A stretch of DNA of 64,000 nucleotides from Clostridium sp. C8-1-8 (GCF_009928445.1 NZ_JAABNO010000010.1:62001-126000); one strand, 5' to 3'. Shown: positions 28,347-38,867, counted from the stretch's first letter. Made by a program: numbers and translations. The notes: generated by a model from the letters alone, not told the origin.

Positions 28347-28519
28347 GGTATATATAGGGAACCAACTTCAACTGTTAATTTATACATGCCCGATAATCCC
28401 CAGAAGCTGGCATTATAGAACATACATAAATTAAGTTTTCGTAAAGGATACCTATATTACAGCATTGGAAGTTAAAAGGAGCTTATAAGAATTAGCTACG
28501 TTAACTTCATTAATACTTA

Positions 28520-28568
28520 GAGCACTACTTATAATATAAAGGCGTTATAAGTAGTGCTCATTCTTTTA
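28520..28568 (+). terminator. Intrinsic terminator
   Basis: GAGCACTACTTATAA pairs perfectly over 15 bp with TTATAAGTAGTGCTC, followed by ATTCTTTT. It ends the importer operon and lies before the EamA gene. Confidence 0.8.
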
Positions 28569-28634
28569 AATGAATTATATATAAGAATAGAAATAAGTTG
28601 TAGAGCTTTAAATAAGAAAGGAATAATCAATAGG

Positions 28635-29558
28635 ATGTTTAATTTTAATACAGAAAAAATATTTACCAATAAGAAATACATAGTTTTATTTGCTATTCTA
28701 TGTACATTTTTGTGGGGGAGCGCATATCCTGCAATTAAGCTAGGCTATGAGGTGTTTAGTATACAGTCTAACGACAGCTTTTTAAAATTAATATTTGCAG
28801 GATACAGGTTTTTAGCAGCGGCTGTGATTCTCATGATAATACAAAAATCCATGGGAAAAAGCATAATGCCTAAATCTCTATCAGATCTTAAGAGCTTTGC
28901 GCTATTAGGAGCTATATATACTTTGATGCAATATGTTTTTCTTTACATAGGTATGGCAAATACCAGCGGAATGAAGAGTTCAATCTTAGGGGCTTTAGGT
29001 TCTTTTATGAACATTATATTTGTTCATTTTATATATAAGGATGATAAGCTATCTACAAAAAAGATCATCGGCTGTATTATTGGTTTTTCAGCTATAGTGA
29101 TACTTAATATTGAAGGAAATGGAATAAGTAGTTCCTTTAAGTTAATGGGAGAGGGATTCTTAATCTTTTCAGCATTAATGGGTTCTATTGGCAGTATATA
29201 CAATAAAAGTTTAGTGAGAAATAATGATGTATTTGTTACTACCGCATGGCAGCTTATATTTGGAAGTATAATGCTAATATTCATAGGAATATCAGGTGGC
29301 AGGACTCTTCCTATAGTATCAGTGAAAGCAGGAGCTTTACTACTATACATGTCACTTATATCCTCTGTTGCTTTAGTACTTTGGTCCACATTATACAAAT
29401 ATAATAAAATAGGAAACATCACAGTATACAATTTTTTGACACCTATATTCGGAACAATATTATCTGCTGTCTTATTAAGAGAGAAGATATTCGATATAAA
29501 AAATCTTATAGCGTTGCTTTTAGCCTGCACAGGGATATGGATTGTAAATAGAAAGTGA
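28635..29558 (+). CDS. EamA/DMT-family transporter
   Basis: The 307-residue protein is an inner membrane permease of the drug/metabolite transporter superfamily, with two EamA repeats and about ten membrane segments. The first repeat starts FAILCTFLWGSAYPAIKLGY; the second ends VYNFLTPIFGTILSAVLLRE, a typical EamA motif. Substrates range from amino acids to metabolites and cannot be guessed. I choose the ATG at 28635; the open frame upstream overlaps the terminator hairpin and has no ribosome site. Confidence 0.85.
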   Translation: MFNFNTEKIFTNKKYIVLFAILCTFLWGSAYPAIKLGYEVFSIQSNDSFLKLIFAGYRFLAAAVILMIIQKSMGKSIMPKSLSDLKSFALLGAIYTLMQYVFLYIGMANTSGMKSSILGALGSFMNIIFVHFIYKDDKLSTKKIIGCIIGFSAIVILNIEGNGISSSFKLMGEGFLIFSALMGSIGSIYNKSLVRNNDVFVTTAWQLIFGSIMLIFIGISGGRTLPIVSVKAGALLLYMSLISSVALVLWSTLYKYNKIGNITVYNFLTPIFGTILSAVLLREKIFDIKNLIALLLACTGIWIVNRK

Positions 29559-29741
29559 TATGAATAAGTGAGTCATCTAAACTTGCTGGCTTATTTAGAC
29601 TTAAAAATGAAATTAATAAAAGTTAATATCTTACCAACATATAGGTATAATTTGAAAAAAGAGGTCATAATGCCCTAATATATATTAATAAATTTAACTA
29701 AGGCTTATTTCATATAAATTACAATGGAAGGAAGTGGGGAA

Positions 29742-30224
29742 GTGAAGTGGTATGAAGTAAAATCAGCAGAAGAATTAAAAACCTTAGGTACGCTTAAGTC
29801 TGTGAAACAGCAAATAAATAAGGATATAAAAGAAATAACAAATATAAAAGAATTAAGTACTTTCATAAGGATGGGAAGTAACAGTTGGAATGGGCAGTTT
29901 GCAAAGATAGAAAACCTAAAGAAAATAATATACTTGGTTAGTGAAAAAGGTGATATATTAAGAGATACAAATCAATATTCCAATGATGGCTATTTTAAAA
30001 GTGATTCACATAGATATATTTTTTATTTATTAGAATTAGAAGGACAAGCAAGAATGAAAAAGCTCAAGATCTCTAAACTACACTATAATAATAACGAGGT
30101 TGCAAAAAAATGGTATACAGAAATAGCTAAGAAGGTACATCCTGACGTGTGTAAACATGAGGGGGCCGCAAGAGCTATGGCAGAGTTGGTAAGCATTTAT
30201 AATAACATGGTGAAGAATGAGTGA
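29742..30224 (+). CDS. Protein with C-terminal J-domain-like segment
   Basis: The product is about 160 residues. Its last 50 residues look like a J-domain: a first helix with VAKKWYTEIAKKV, the HPD tripeptide that calls DnaK (HPDVCKHEGAA), and a helix MAELVSIYNNM. Here the J-domain is at the C-terminus and not at the N-terminus as in DnaJ. The first 110 residues match no family I know. I prefer the GTG at 29742, ten bases after GGAAGG, over the ATG at 29724, which has no ribosome site. It overlaps the next gene by eight bases. Confidence 0.6.
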   Translation: MKWYEVKSAEELKTLGTLKSVKQQINKDIKEITNIKELSTFIRMGSNSWNGQFAKIENLKKIIYLVSEKGDILRDTNQYSNDGYFKSDSHRYIFYLLELEGQARMKKLKISKLHYNNNEVAKKWYTEIAKKVHPDVCKHEGAARAMAELVSIYNNMVKNE

Positions 30225-30930
30225 TAATCAACTTGTTGTTATAAAACATCCTATTAAAGATTTAGATTTTAAGTTGCCAGATAGAGCAAATAAGTTAGAT
30301 AAAGGAACTGTTAAAAAAATTGATAATGCTATTAAAAACGGGGGAATCGATAATTATGGACATATGTGGGTTTGCTGTAGCAATCTACATGTAATACTAA
30401 GAGTAAAAACAAAAGCAGATGCAAGGTATTTATTAGAAAGTATTGATAAGGCGGAAAAGATAAACTTTGGAGGAAAGGAATATGTAAGTTGGGCTAGCAT
30501 AATTTCAATTATAACAAGGAGAAAAGAAGATAATCCTGATAATAAATATCTGCCTTTAGTAACTGAAATTGTAAATGAGATTGATTCTTGTAGTAAGGTA
30601 TATTTAATAAGGCATAGATTAAAGGAAGATAAGAAAGAAAATATAAAGAAGCTAAAACATCAAAGGATAAAGATGTACAATATTACAAGGGACGAATTAA
30701 CAGGAGAATCTTTAAATAATGTGAAAGCTCAGTTTTCTCATATAAGAAGTGTAAGTATGTATCCAGATATATCTGACATGATTTGGAACGGGTTAATAGT
30801 GAATGCTGATACACACGCCCTAATTACGAGCATAAGTATTAATGATGAGGATCAGTTATATCAACTATGCTCTACAAAAGGGTGGGATCTTGGTTGGTAC
30901 GATATTTATATGGAGTATGTAGAAAAATAG
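30217..30930 (+). CDS. Unknown protein, possibly HNH-nuclease-like
   Basis: The 237-residue protein overlaps the J-domain gene by eight bases and is surely co-translated with it. The C-terminal part (TRDELTGESLNN, AQFSHIRSVSMYPDIS, IWNGLIVNADTH, then a helix DEDQLYQLC) has the order of His and Asn residues seen in HNH endonucleases, but the zinc cysteines are missing. This link is weak. The N-terminal half has WVCCSNLHVILRVKTKADAR and no known domain. There is no signal peptide. Confidence 0.55.
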   Translation: MSDNQLVVIKHPIKDLDFKLPDRANKLDKGTVKKIDNAIKNGGIDNYGHMWVCCSNLHVILRVKTKADARYLLESIDKAEKINFGGKEYVSWASIISIITRRKEDNPDNKYLPLVTEIVNEIDSCSKVYLIRHRLKEDKKENIKKLKHQRIKMYNITRDELTGESLNNVKAQFSHIRSVSMYPDISDMIWNGLIVNADTHALITSISINDEDQLYQLCSTKGWDLGWYDIYMEYVEK

Positions 30931-31062
30931 ACAATATGATTTTTGCAGCTATATATTATATTGATCTTATATATATATTCAAATGATCTCCATTTTATCA
31001 GAGATAACCCAATCAGGGTGTTCAGCATAATTAATGAGAGCACAATTTTTTAGAATTATAAT

Positions 31063-31082
31063 AAACTGTTTGTAAACAGTTT
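31063..31082. promoter_or_regulatory. Perfect palindrome AAACTGTTT-GT-AAACAGTTT
   Basis: A 9-bp perfect inverted repeat with a two-base centre lies between the convergent HNH-like gene and the GH1 gene. With no gene start nearby it may be an RNA hairpin serving termination, not an operator. Confidence 0.35.
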
Positions 31083-31120
31083 AAAACAGGAAGCTGCATA
31101 TTCAATTGCAATTTCCTGTT
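31083..31120 (-). terminator. Terminator of the minus-strand PTS/GH1 operon
   Basis: On the minus strand AACAGGAA pairs with TTCCTGTT and is followed by TTTAAAC. It is about 50 bases behind the GH1 stop codon. Confidence 0.65.
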
Positions 31121-31169
31121 AGTTATTATGAATATTTTGATTTGTATTATTTAGTATAGTCTGAACTCG

Positions 31170-32651
<1,482 letters not shown>

Positions 32652-32896
32652 TTAATTTACCTCCATCTCTAAATTTTAATCATTTTACTAAATTGCTTTA
32701 TTATATAAATAGACCTAATAAATCAGAAACAGTCCAGTAATCTTAAAAAGTACCAGCTTTTTGACTTACCGCTTCATAGTTAAAGACATATTTTCAAATC
32801 TATCAGCTCAAAGTATTGAGACTTATGAAAATAATCTTGTAGCTTAAGTGGTATAGCACTACTCGCTGGCACTTATTCAAATTTTATAAATTTTTA

Positions 32897-34186
32897 CTAT
32901 ACTTCAACTAATGCTGCCTGTTCTTTAGAAATTAATTGCTTTTCATAAATCTTAAAGAATGGGTACCAGATAATAGCAGCAGGGATTAACATCAAATAGT
33001 CCCAAATAGCATTTTGCCATCTAAGAGTGGATAAATATTGGCCAAAGCCCATTGGAAGCAAAGCTGATATAGAAATCCATGCAGGTTGCAAGAAACCAAA
33101 TTTATATCCTAAATAGGTACATAGCATAACGAATGGAATGTTCAATACATAAGGTATACAAAGGATAGGATTATACATAATTGGCATACCAAAGGTCATA
33201 GGTTCGTTGATTCCAAACCATCCAGGAACTGCGGAAATTTTTGCAACTGCGTTTATTTGTTTTGATTTAGAGCGGAGTCCCATAAGTGCAAGAGGTAAAG
33301 TATTGCCTGTACCTCCACAAATAGCCATTGCTCCAAAGAGTGCTACTGGATAGAATACAAGTGGCTTACCAGCTGCATGAGCTGCACCATTAGCAACTGC
33401 TGCTTGGATACCTAAAGGCATAATGATTGGAACCAAAATCATAGTTCCATGAATACCAAAACACCATAATAGTGCACCAAAAATACAAAGTATAAACATA
33501 CCTGGAACAGATGTTAAAGCATTTAGCGGAACACCTAATAATGCCATAAATCCTGAACAAACATTGTAAGCTCCTCCTGTGCCTACTGATACAGCGGTGG
33601 AAATACCTAAGAAAATAATAGCGCTGAATAATAATGGTAAGATTGATGCAAAACCATCTTGTAAGAATGGTGGAACCACATCTGGCATTTTGATACGTAT
33701 GTTTCTGTCAGCACAGAACTTTTCAATATGAACAGACATAAATACAACAAGAAAACCGATAAACATACCTTGAGCTCCGAGATAAGTCATGTTAATAGAT
33801 GTAACTCCTGCCTCACTTGTAGTTAAAGCGCCAGCTACTAACAAGAAACAAACTAAGGCATCAACTGCATTCATAATAGGAGATTTCATTTTTAAATTTT
33901 TTGCATAGTTGAAAGCAAATAATGCAACAACCCATAAAGATAAGGAATTCATTGTAAACTGATAAGGTAAATAGAAGATTGCATAGATTTTACTTTTTGA
34001 AGAAAATAGATTTAACATGGTTTCGCTACCAATTGAACAAATAATCTGTGATATAGCACCAACCATAATGATACCCATCAAGGACATCATAGCAGCCTGC
34101 AAGGCAGATAGGAATTTATTACTGCCTAGTTTTTGACCAAAGTCTTGTAGCTTGATCATAAATTTACTTTCAAATAATTGTTCCAT
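32897..34186 (-). CDS. PTS lactose/cellobiose-family EIIC permease
   Basis: The 429-residue membrane protein is the sugar channel of a cellobiose-type PTS. It shows many hydrophobic segments, the EIIC signature GIHGTMILVPIIMPLG, the loop GGTGNTLPLALMGL, and NEPMTFGMPIMYNP with the key glutamate. I set the start at the ATG at 34186, because AAGGAGAGG stands right before it on the minus strand; the frame also runs further up into the EIIB gene. Partner subunits are encoded just upstream. Confidence 0.92.
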   Translation of the reverse strand: MEQLFESKFMIKLQDFGQKLGSNKFLSALQAAMMSLMGIIMVGAISQIICSIGSETMLNLFSSKSKIYAIFYLPYQFTMNSLSLWVVALFAFNYAKNLKMKSPIMNAVDALVCFLLVAGALTTSEAGVTSINMTYLGAQGMFIGFLVVFMSVHIEKFCADRNIRIKMPDVVPPFLQDGFASILPLLFSAIIFLGISTAVSVGTGGAYNVCSGFMALLGVPLNALTSVPGMFILCIFGALLWCFGIHGTMILVPIIMPLGIQAAVANGAAHAAGKPLVFYPVALFGAMAICGGTGNTLPLALMGLRSKSKQINAVAKISAVPGWFGINEPMTFGMPIMYNPILCIPYVLNIPFVMLCTYLGYKFGFLQPAWISISALLPMGFGQYLSTLRWQNAIWDYLMLIPAAIIWYPFFKIYEKQLISKEQAALVEV

Positions 34187-34205
34187 ATTACCTCTCCTTA
34201 TTCTA

Positions 34206-34505
34206 TTATTTTTCGGCATATAGCTTTTGAGCTAATTTCATGATATTGGCACAATTGGCTACAGCGTAATCAAAGGATTGAATTGCAGCGCAGGGAAGCC
34301 CTGTATTTTCTTTTACTTCCTTTAAACGGTAGGATACTTGAGGTCCCATCAAAACAATGTCATAATTTTGATATACATCTTGATATTCAGCTAGTCCAAC
34401 TGCTTTGATATTAAGCTCTTCCCCAGCTTCCTTCCAAAAGCTCTCCATTTTCTTCATTAGAATACTTGTTGACATTCCACCAGCACATACTAATAAGATT
34501 TTCAT
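34206..34505 (-). CDS. PTS lactose/cellobiose EIIB
   Basis: This 99-residue protein passes phosphate from EIIA to the sugar. The phosphorylated cysteine is C7 in KILLVCAGGMSTS. The rest (GPQVSYRLKEVKENTG) is typical of EIIB-Cel. I prefer the ATG at 34505: AGGGGG gives a 9-base spacing to it, while the in-frame ATG at 34514 touches the G-run. It lies between EIIA and EIIC in the operon. Confidence 0.93.
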   Translation of the reverse strand: MKILLVCAGGMSTSILMKKMESFWKEAGEELNIKAVGLAEYQDVYQNYDIVLMGPQVSYRLKEVKENTGLPCAAIQSFDYAVANCANIMKLAQKLYAEK

Positions 34506-34523
34506 ATATTCCATCCCCCTAAT

Positions 34524-34832
34524 TTATTTGTTTTTGTATAATAAAATAATTTCTTTAATAAGCTCATTGGCAAGCATGCTTGTCATTAAGTGATCTTGAG
34601 AATGAACAAGTAATACATTAATATCTTGCTTATAACCATTGGCTTCTTTGAACAATAATTCTGTCTGTGCTTTATGAGCTAAACTTGCTGATACATCAGA
34701 TTTGGCTAAAAGCTCCTCTGCTTTTTCAAAGTTTCCTGCCTTAGCTTCCTCCAAAGCTTGAAATGCAAAAGAACGTGCATCACCTGAATTGGCGATAATT
34801 GTCATTGATACTAAATCGTTTTCTTGATCCAC
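34524..34832 (-). CDS. PTS lactose/cellobiose EIIA
   Basis: The 102-residue helical protein accepts phosphate from HPr. The active histidine is in LLVHSQDHLMT near residue 76, as in the lactose/cellobiose EIIA family; the first helix region has IIANSGDARSFAFQALEEAK. The start is GTG, seven bases after AGGAGG. It is the first gene of the minus-strand PTS operon and lies about 50 bases downstream of a sigma-A promoter. Confidence 0.93.
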   Translation of the reverse strand: MDQENDLVSMTIIANSGDARSFAFQALEEAKAGNFEKAEELLAKSDVSASLAHKAQTELLFKEANGYKQDINVLLVHSQDHLMTSMLANELIKEIILLYKNK

Positions 34833-34882
34833 AGGATATTCCTCCTTTTCCTTATTGTGTATTTTGTTCTTGGATTGATTTT

Positions 34883-34911
34883 ATTTTAGTGTATAAAAAA
34901 TCCGTTGTCAA
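34883..34911 (-). promoter_or_regulatory. Sigma-A promoter of the EIIA-EIIB-EIIC-GH1 operon
   Basis: On the minus strand TTGACA (34911-34906) and TAAAAT (34888-34883) are exactly 17 bases apart. This is a near-perfect housekeeping promoter; I saw no -24/-12 sigma-54 element here. Confidence 0.75.
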
Positions 34912-35064
34912 AACGATTACATGCACGTTTTTAAACACTTTTATACAGTATCTATTTAGTATATTTCGAAAAATACACTTATTTTTTATAAAAATAAGCA
35001 AACTTTTAAATTTGATAATTTAGTGTATTAAATTTCATTGCTTTTTTTATATAGTGTATAATTT
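34885..35064. repeat. Repeated TTTAGTGTATWAAA motif in a divergent control region
   Basis: Near-copies occur at 34885-34898, 34955-34966, 35018-35033 and 35048-35064, plus an inverted copy (AAATACACT) at 34971-34979. The first overlaps the -10 box of the PTS promoter. They could be sites for a dedicated regulator. Confidence 0.45.
34908..34921 (-). promoter_or_regulatory. CcpA (cre-like) site over the -35 box
   Basis: TGTAATCGTTTTGA on the minus strand agrees with the cre consensus TGWAANCGNTNWCA except at one position. It overlaps the -35 box, so CcpA binding would repress the PTS operon in the presence of better sugars. Confidence 0.5.
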
Positions 35065-35091
35065 GATTATTTATAAAGTATAAAATTTTAC

Positions 35092-35113
35092 ATTTTTACG
35101 TTTTCGTAAAAAT
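35092..35113. promoter_or_regulatory. Perfect inverted repeat ATTTTTACG-TTTT-CGTAAAAAT
   Basis: A 9-bp perfect inverted repeat lies between the PTS operon and the DUF3284 gene. It may be an operator or a hairpin. Confidence 0.4.
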
Positions 35114-35244
35114 ATACGTTTCTAAACATATACTAATTGTATAATATAGTCAGTGCTAAATATGGAAATTTTCTTTATTTGAAAATTAAATTTAAATAAG
35201 AATATAATGTTTTTATTTTCCAATCGCTGTGCTATAATGTGTCC

Positions 35245-35751
35245 ATGAAACTAACAAGAATATTAAAAATAAATGAAAAAGACTTTTATGATTTTCTTGA
35301 AAACGATCTCTTATCTAATATTTATCAATGTTCGGGTAAGGAACTAAGCGTAGAAGATATTAAGAAAGGACTGAAGTATTCCAAATATGATAATGACGCC
35401 CATACTCGTATTGATATAACCATATTGGAGTATAAAAGAGGGGAGTTTTACAAGTCACAAATCAAATCCTTGATGGACACAATTACAATTTCCTATGAAA
35501 CTGAAGTAGTAGACCAAGGCTTAAAGATCATATTTAATCAGAATATCGAGAGCTTTGAGAAGGAAAAACATAACAAGCTTATGAGGATGTTTAGTGAGGC
35601 AGTTTACTACGGAAGAATGACAGATACCCTATATGATATTCAAAAAAAGATAACAAATCTTAGAGAAGGAATAGTAGAACCTGTTCATTCAAAGCCAGTA
35701 GAGCATGAAGGGCTAAAAAAACTCGTTTCAAACAAGTCAGATAGGATTTAA
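35245..35751 (+). CDS. DUF3284 protein
   Basis: The 168-residue protein matches DUF3284, a family encoded next to cellobiose PTS genes in Firmicutes and of unknown function. It starts MKLTRILKINEKDFYDFLEN and contains YKRGEFYKSQIKSLMDTITISYE. An upstream in-frame GTG at 35239 is possible but the ATG fits the family. There is no ribosome binding site: TATAAT at 35233-35238 ends six bases before the ATG, so transcription probably begins at or next to the start codon. It is divergent from the PTS operon and followed by a terminator. Confidence 0.8.
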   Translation: MKLTRILKINEKDFYDFLENDLLSNIYQCSGKELSVEDIKKGLKYSKYDNDAHTRIDITILEYKRGEFYKSQIKSLMDTITISYETEVVDQGLKIIFNQNIESFEKEKHNKLMRMFSEAVYYGRMTDTLYDIQKKITNLREGIVEPVHSKPVEHEGLKKLVSNKSDRI

Positions 35752-35759
35752 AACTTGGC

Positions 35760-35800
35760 AAAGGCCTCCTGTACAAGCTTCGGGAGGCCTTTACTTTTTT
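35760..35800. terminator. Intrinsic terminator between convergent genes
   Basis: AAAGGCCTCC pairs with GGAGGCCTTT, followed by ACTTTTTT. It serves the DUF3284 gene and may also stop the convergent LevR-like gene. Confidence 0.85.
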
Positions 35801-35863
35801 ATTAAAAGAAGAATATTAATTCTTTGAACACAATACTTTAACAGAGGAAATATTTAATATTAT

Positions 35864-38494
35864 TTATATCTTCTTTATAATCATGATAATAGTAGCAATT
35901 TCATTGTCATCTATTATAATTTTGAAGGTCTTTTCTAGGTTCTTTAGCACTTTTACAACAGTTTGATAATCTTCTGTAAATACAGAGATAATTTTGCTCC
36001 TATCAGTATTGTTACTTACTGATTTACCATCTAGCAGTCTTTCTACCAAGCAAGCCATATGCATAAATAATCCAACTCGTTGATCTTCAGTAAAGGAATA
36101 AAGCAAGCTGAACTCATCAATAATATTTGGAAGCACAGTTTTTAGCTTAGATATTGAAGTATACTTGAATTGCTCACCTAGATATTTATATACATCGGTG
36201 TAATCCAAGGAACGAGAAGTAACAGGTTCAAACATCAATATACGGTCCAAGTTCTCCTTAGAACTTTCAAAAACTTTCTGAATAGAAATAAAGGGGATAC
36301 CGAACAATTTTGGATCATATGCGCCAACAAAACTATGAATATTATAGGTTTTTTGAAGGGATAAAACTTCCTTCAAGAGTTCATTACGTGAAGATATTGC
36401 TAGAGCTATGGTTTTCATACCTAGCTTTGAGTATTGATCGATATATAACTTTAACTGCGCTGCACCCCCTTCACCGGTATGGCAAAGGGTAATAATAACA
36501 CTGTTGTGCTTTTCAACATTCTTCATGTTATTGATTTCTAGATTTGCCATATGATATACATAATCTATGTCGCTTTCCATTGAGCATTTTCTAGCAACAT
36601 CAATACCTATTAAGGTAACAGGAATATTGATACATCTTATCTTTACATCAATTTCTTCAGCAATGGTTTCAAGCATTGTCTTTATAGAGCCCATATCATA
36701 TATGACAATAACTCCTTTACCACCATCAATTTTTTCAATAAGGGCTTTTATCTCCTCCATGGCTTGTCTCGTTCCTATATCCAAAGCCAAATCATAACTG
36801 TATGCATTATGGCAATGGGTTAAGCTATTTGTAACATCTTTTAAAGAAGAAGCAGTCTGGCTTCCATGCATAATATAAAGCAGTACAGGATGATCCTCCT
36901 CATTATTATCGTCAGAGTCGATTAGAAACATAGCAATCAGCACAGTTTCATGAATTGGTAGGTTTAAGCCTAACTGTTCCTTTAAAATCGACGCAAATTG
37001 CACACTTGCAGCGTATTCCTTAGGATAGTCCTGAACAATTTTTATGATTTGAGTATTATCTATTCTTTGCTCGGAAAGGTTTAGTGTTAATAAGGAATTA
37101 ATATGTAGGCAAAGCCCATAAAATATATTTGACTTATAGTTTATTCCTAACTCTTTTTTGCAGGTATCTAAAAAAACATTAACCATTTCAATGATTCTTG
37201 GATCTACAATTTTTGAAAGCTGCTCTAAATTATTTGAATCATCAAAGCCGTTATAATAGCGATACTTTTTAAATAAATTACTGATATGAGTATTCATAAC
37301 GTTTTCAATTCCAGTGTCAGTAATACCAAGGTTGGACAATTCATCATACTGCTTTTTTATTTCAGAGTACATATCAACTGTATAAGGAGGATCATAGTAT
37401 CCTTGATTAGCTATATTCTTATCATAGATGAGGGAATCTCTATTTCCTACAAGTATGTCAATTTCATTTTTATAACTTTTTAGATTTAATAGACTTTTCT
37501 TTATTTGATTCTTAAAGTCATTAACACATACACAAATATTCTGGCAGGATTCATTAACGACTCGAACATAGGCATTTGCACAAGCAGCTTTCATATCTAG
37601 TTCTAAGCCCTTAACGTTATAACTAAAATCTGATAACAATAATGCCTTAATTGATTCGGAAGTTACTTCTATGCAACGATCTGAGTTTGAAGCTTCAACT
37701 TGAAAAAAGTGATTTATAAGGTCAAAGCGCTCTTCAAGACTTCTATCTTTTAGCTCTGGCAACTCTATAGTTACAGGAATGATACGATTTATCTGTAAGC
37801 CACTTTGTGGAGCGCAGGCTAGCACTAAGAATAGATCATTGCAATCCAAGGAGTTGGATTTGTCTTCTGAGTAGATCTTACCGGAATCTAAGAATTTGAA
37901 AAGGCAGCTCTGCTGCTTAGCATCCAATAAATCAACATTATCTATAAACAGCATTCCTCCCTGAGCCTTTACAAAACAACTACTGCTTAAATCACCTTGG
38001 GTACCAAAGAGTTCATCATTTAATACAGAGACATTTTTAGAATAATGACGACAGTCAATTTTTACATAAGGAGCATTCTTAGATAGTATCTTCTTCTCTT
38101 TAGCAAACTCAAACATTAACGAAGCAAAATAAGTTGTGCCACAGCCTGTCTTAGAAGAAAGTAAAACATTTAAGCTAGAGCGAGGATAAAGAATAGCAGC
38201 TTGAGCTAATTGAATGGCATTTCTTAAACTGCCATTATAGCCAATTAATTGAGTAAAGCAAGATTTCTCTGTACTTTGATAAATTTGTTCCGGAGGCTTG
38301 TAATACACTGGTCTCGTTGTCGTCTTCGCCAGCTTTCCTTCCTTAACCAACTCATTTAATAAAGCACTTACATTAGAACGATGTAAACCTAAAGATTCTG
38401 CAATGGTCTTAGTTTGTAAGCCATTTCTATTTTCATCTTTACTATAAACTTCTTGTTCAATGAATTCGTATACAGTTTCCTTTAAAGTTTTCAA
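35864..38494 (-). CDS. LevR/CelR-like PRD regulator with degenerate AAA+ domain
   Basis: The 876-residue protein has the LevR-family order: winged HTH (residues 20-65, IAESLGLHRSNVSALLNELV), AAA+ domain (about 80-320), PRD1 (about 430-530), EIIA-Man-like domain with VLLYIMHGSQTASS, EIIB-like part, and PRD2 at the C-terminus. LevR proteins normally activate sigma-54 promoters of PTS operons. Here key residues are missing. Walker A reads SKTGCGTT (residues 114-121), with Thr for Lys. Walker B reads LFIDNVD, with Asn for Glu. The GAFTGA loop that touches sigma-54 is replaced by GTQGDLSSS (164-172). It thus probably acts as an HTH-PRD regulator without ATPase remodelling. The start is TTG after AAAGGAGG. 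The PTS operon is the likely target. Confidence 0.85.
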   Translation of the reverse strand: MKTLKETVYEFIEQEVYSKDENRNGLQTKTIAESLGLHRSNVSALLNELVKEGKLAKTTTRPVYYKPPEQIYQSTEKSCFTQLIGYNGSLRNAIQLAQAAILYPRSSLNVLLSSKTGCGTTYFASLMFEFAKEKKILSKNAPYVKIDCRHYSKNVSVLNDELFGTQGDLSSSCFVKAQGGMLFIDNVDLLDAKQQSCLFKFLDSGKIYSEDKSNSLDCNDLFLVLACAPQSGLQINRIIPVTIELPELKDRSLEERFDLINHFFQVEASNSDRCIEVTSESIKALLLSDFSYNVKGLELDMKAACANAYVRVVNESCQNICVCVNDFKNQIKKSLLNLKSYKNEIDILVGNRDSLIYDKNIANQGYYDPPYTVDMYSEIKKQYDELSNLGITDTGIENVMNTHISNLFKKYRYYNGFDDSNNLEQLSKIVDPRIIEMVNVFLDTCKKELGINYKSNIFYGLCLHINSLLTLNLSEQRIDNTQIIKIVQDYPKEYAASVQFASILKEQLGLNLPIHETVLIAMFLIDSDDNNEEDHPVLLYIMHGSQTASSLKDVTNSLTHCHNAYSYDLALDIGTRQAMEEIKALIEKIDGGKGVIVIYDMGSIKTMLETIAEEIDVKIRCINIPVTLIGIDVARKCSMESDIDYVYHMANLEINNMKNVEKHNSVIITLCHTGEGGAAQLKLYIDQYSKLGMKTIALAISSRNELLKEVLSLQKTYNIHSFVGAYDPKLFGIPFISIQKVFESSKENLDRILMFEPVTSRSLDYTDVYKYLGEQFKYTSISKLKTVLPNIIDEFSLLYSFTEDQRVGLFMHMACLVERLLDGKSVSNNTDRSKIISVFTEDYQTVVKVLKNLEKTFKIIIDDNEIATIIMIIKKI

Positions 38495-38835
38495 ATTAAC
38501 GCCTCCTTTATCATCATCTTTACTGTTTATTTACCTAAGATACAAAAAATAACATAATATCATTATAAGTTTAAAATCATTTCTTTACAATAATTACTGT
38601 ATGTAGCTATTAAGTGGTAAGGAGAAAATAAATTACAGAATATACGAGAAGCGTATTTATAACTTTTAGTAATTGATTTTAGAAAAGATAATAACTAGGA
38701 AGGGGAAAGTTAAAGAAATTTGTATTCCTATAGGCAATAGAAAGAAAAAATAGTAGCAGTTTATTATTAGTATAGCTAAAAAGCTAAGATTTAATAAAAT
38801 AAGGAAAGCTAATATAAGAACAACTTGGACATATA

Positions 38836-38867
38836 AAAACAGCTTGAAAGAATGTTCGAGCTGTTTT
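38836..38867. terminator. Hairpin in the gap between LevR-like and HAD genes
   Basis: AAAACAGCTTGAA pairs with TTCGAGCTGTTTT with one mismatch, in the otherwise featureless 460 bases between 38495 and 38954. A second short hairpin (AAGCTCC/GGGAGCTT, 38921-38942) lies just behind the HAD gene stop codon. Confidence 0.5.

Noticed and set aside
34799..35023. 74-codon plus-strand frame over the PTS promoter
   Set aside because: It covers the EIIA start, promoter and cre-like site on the opposite strand; low complexity product and no ribosome site.
34833..35244. Sigma-54 promoter for the LevR-type regulator's PTS operon
   Set aside because: No TGGCAC-N5-TTGC match on either strand; a good sigma-A promoter is present instead.
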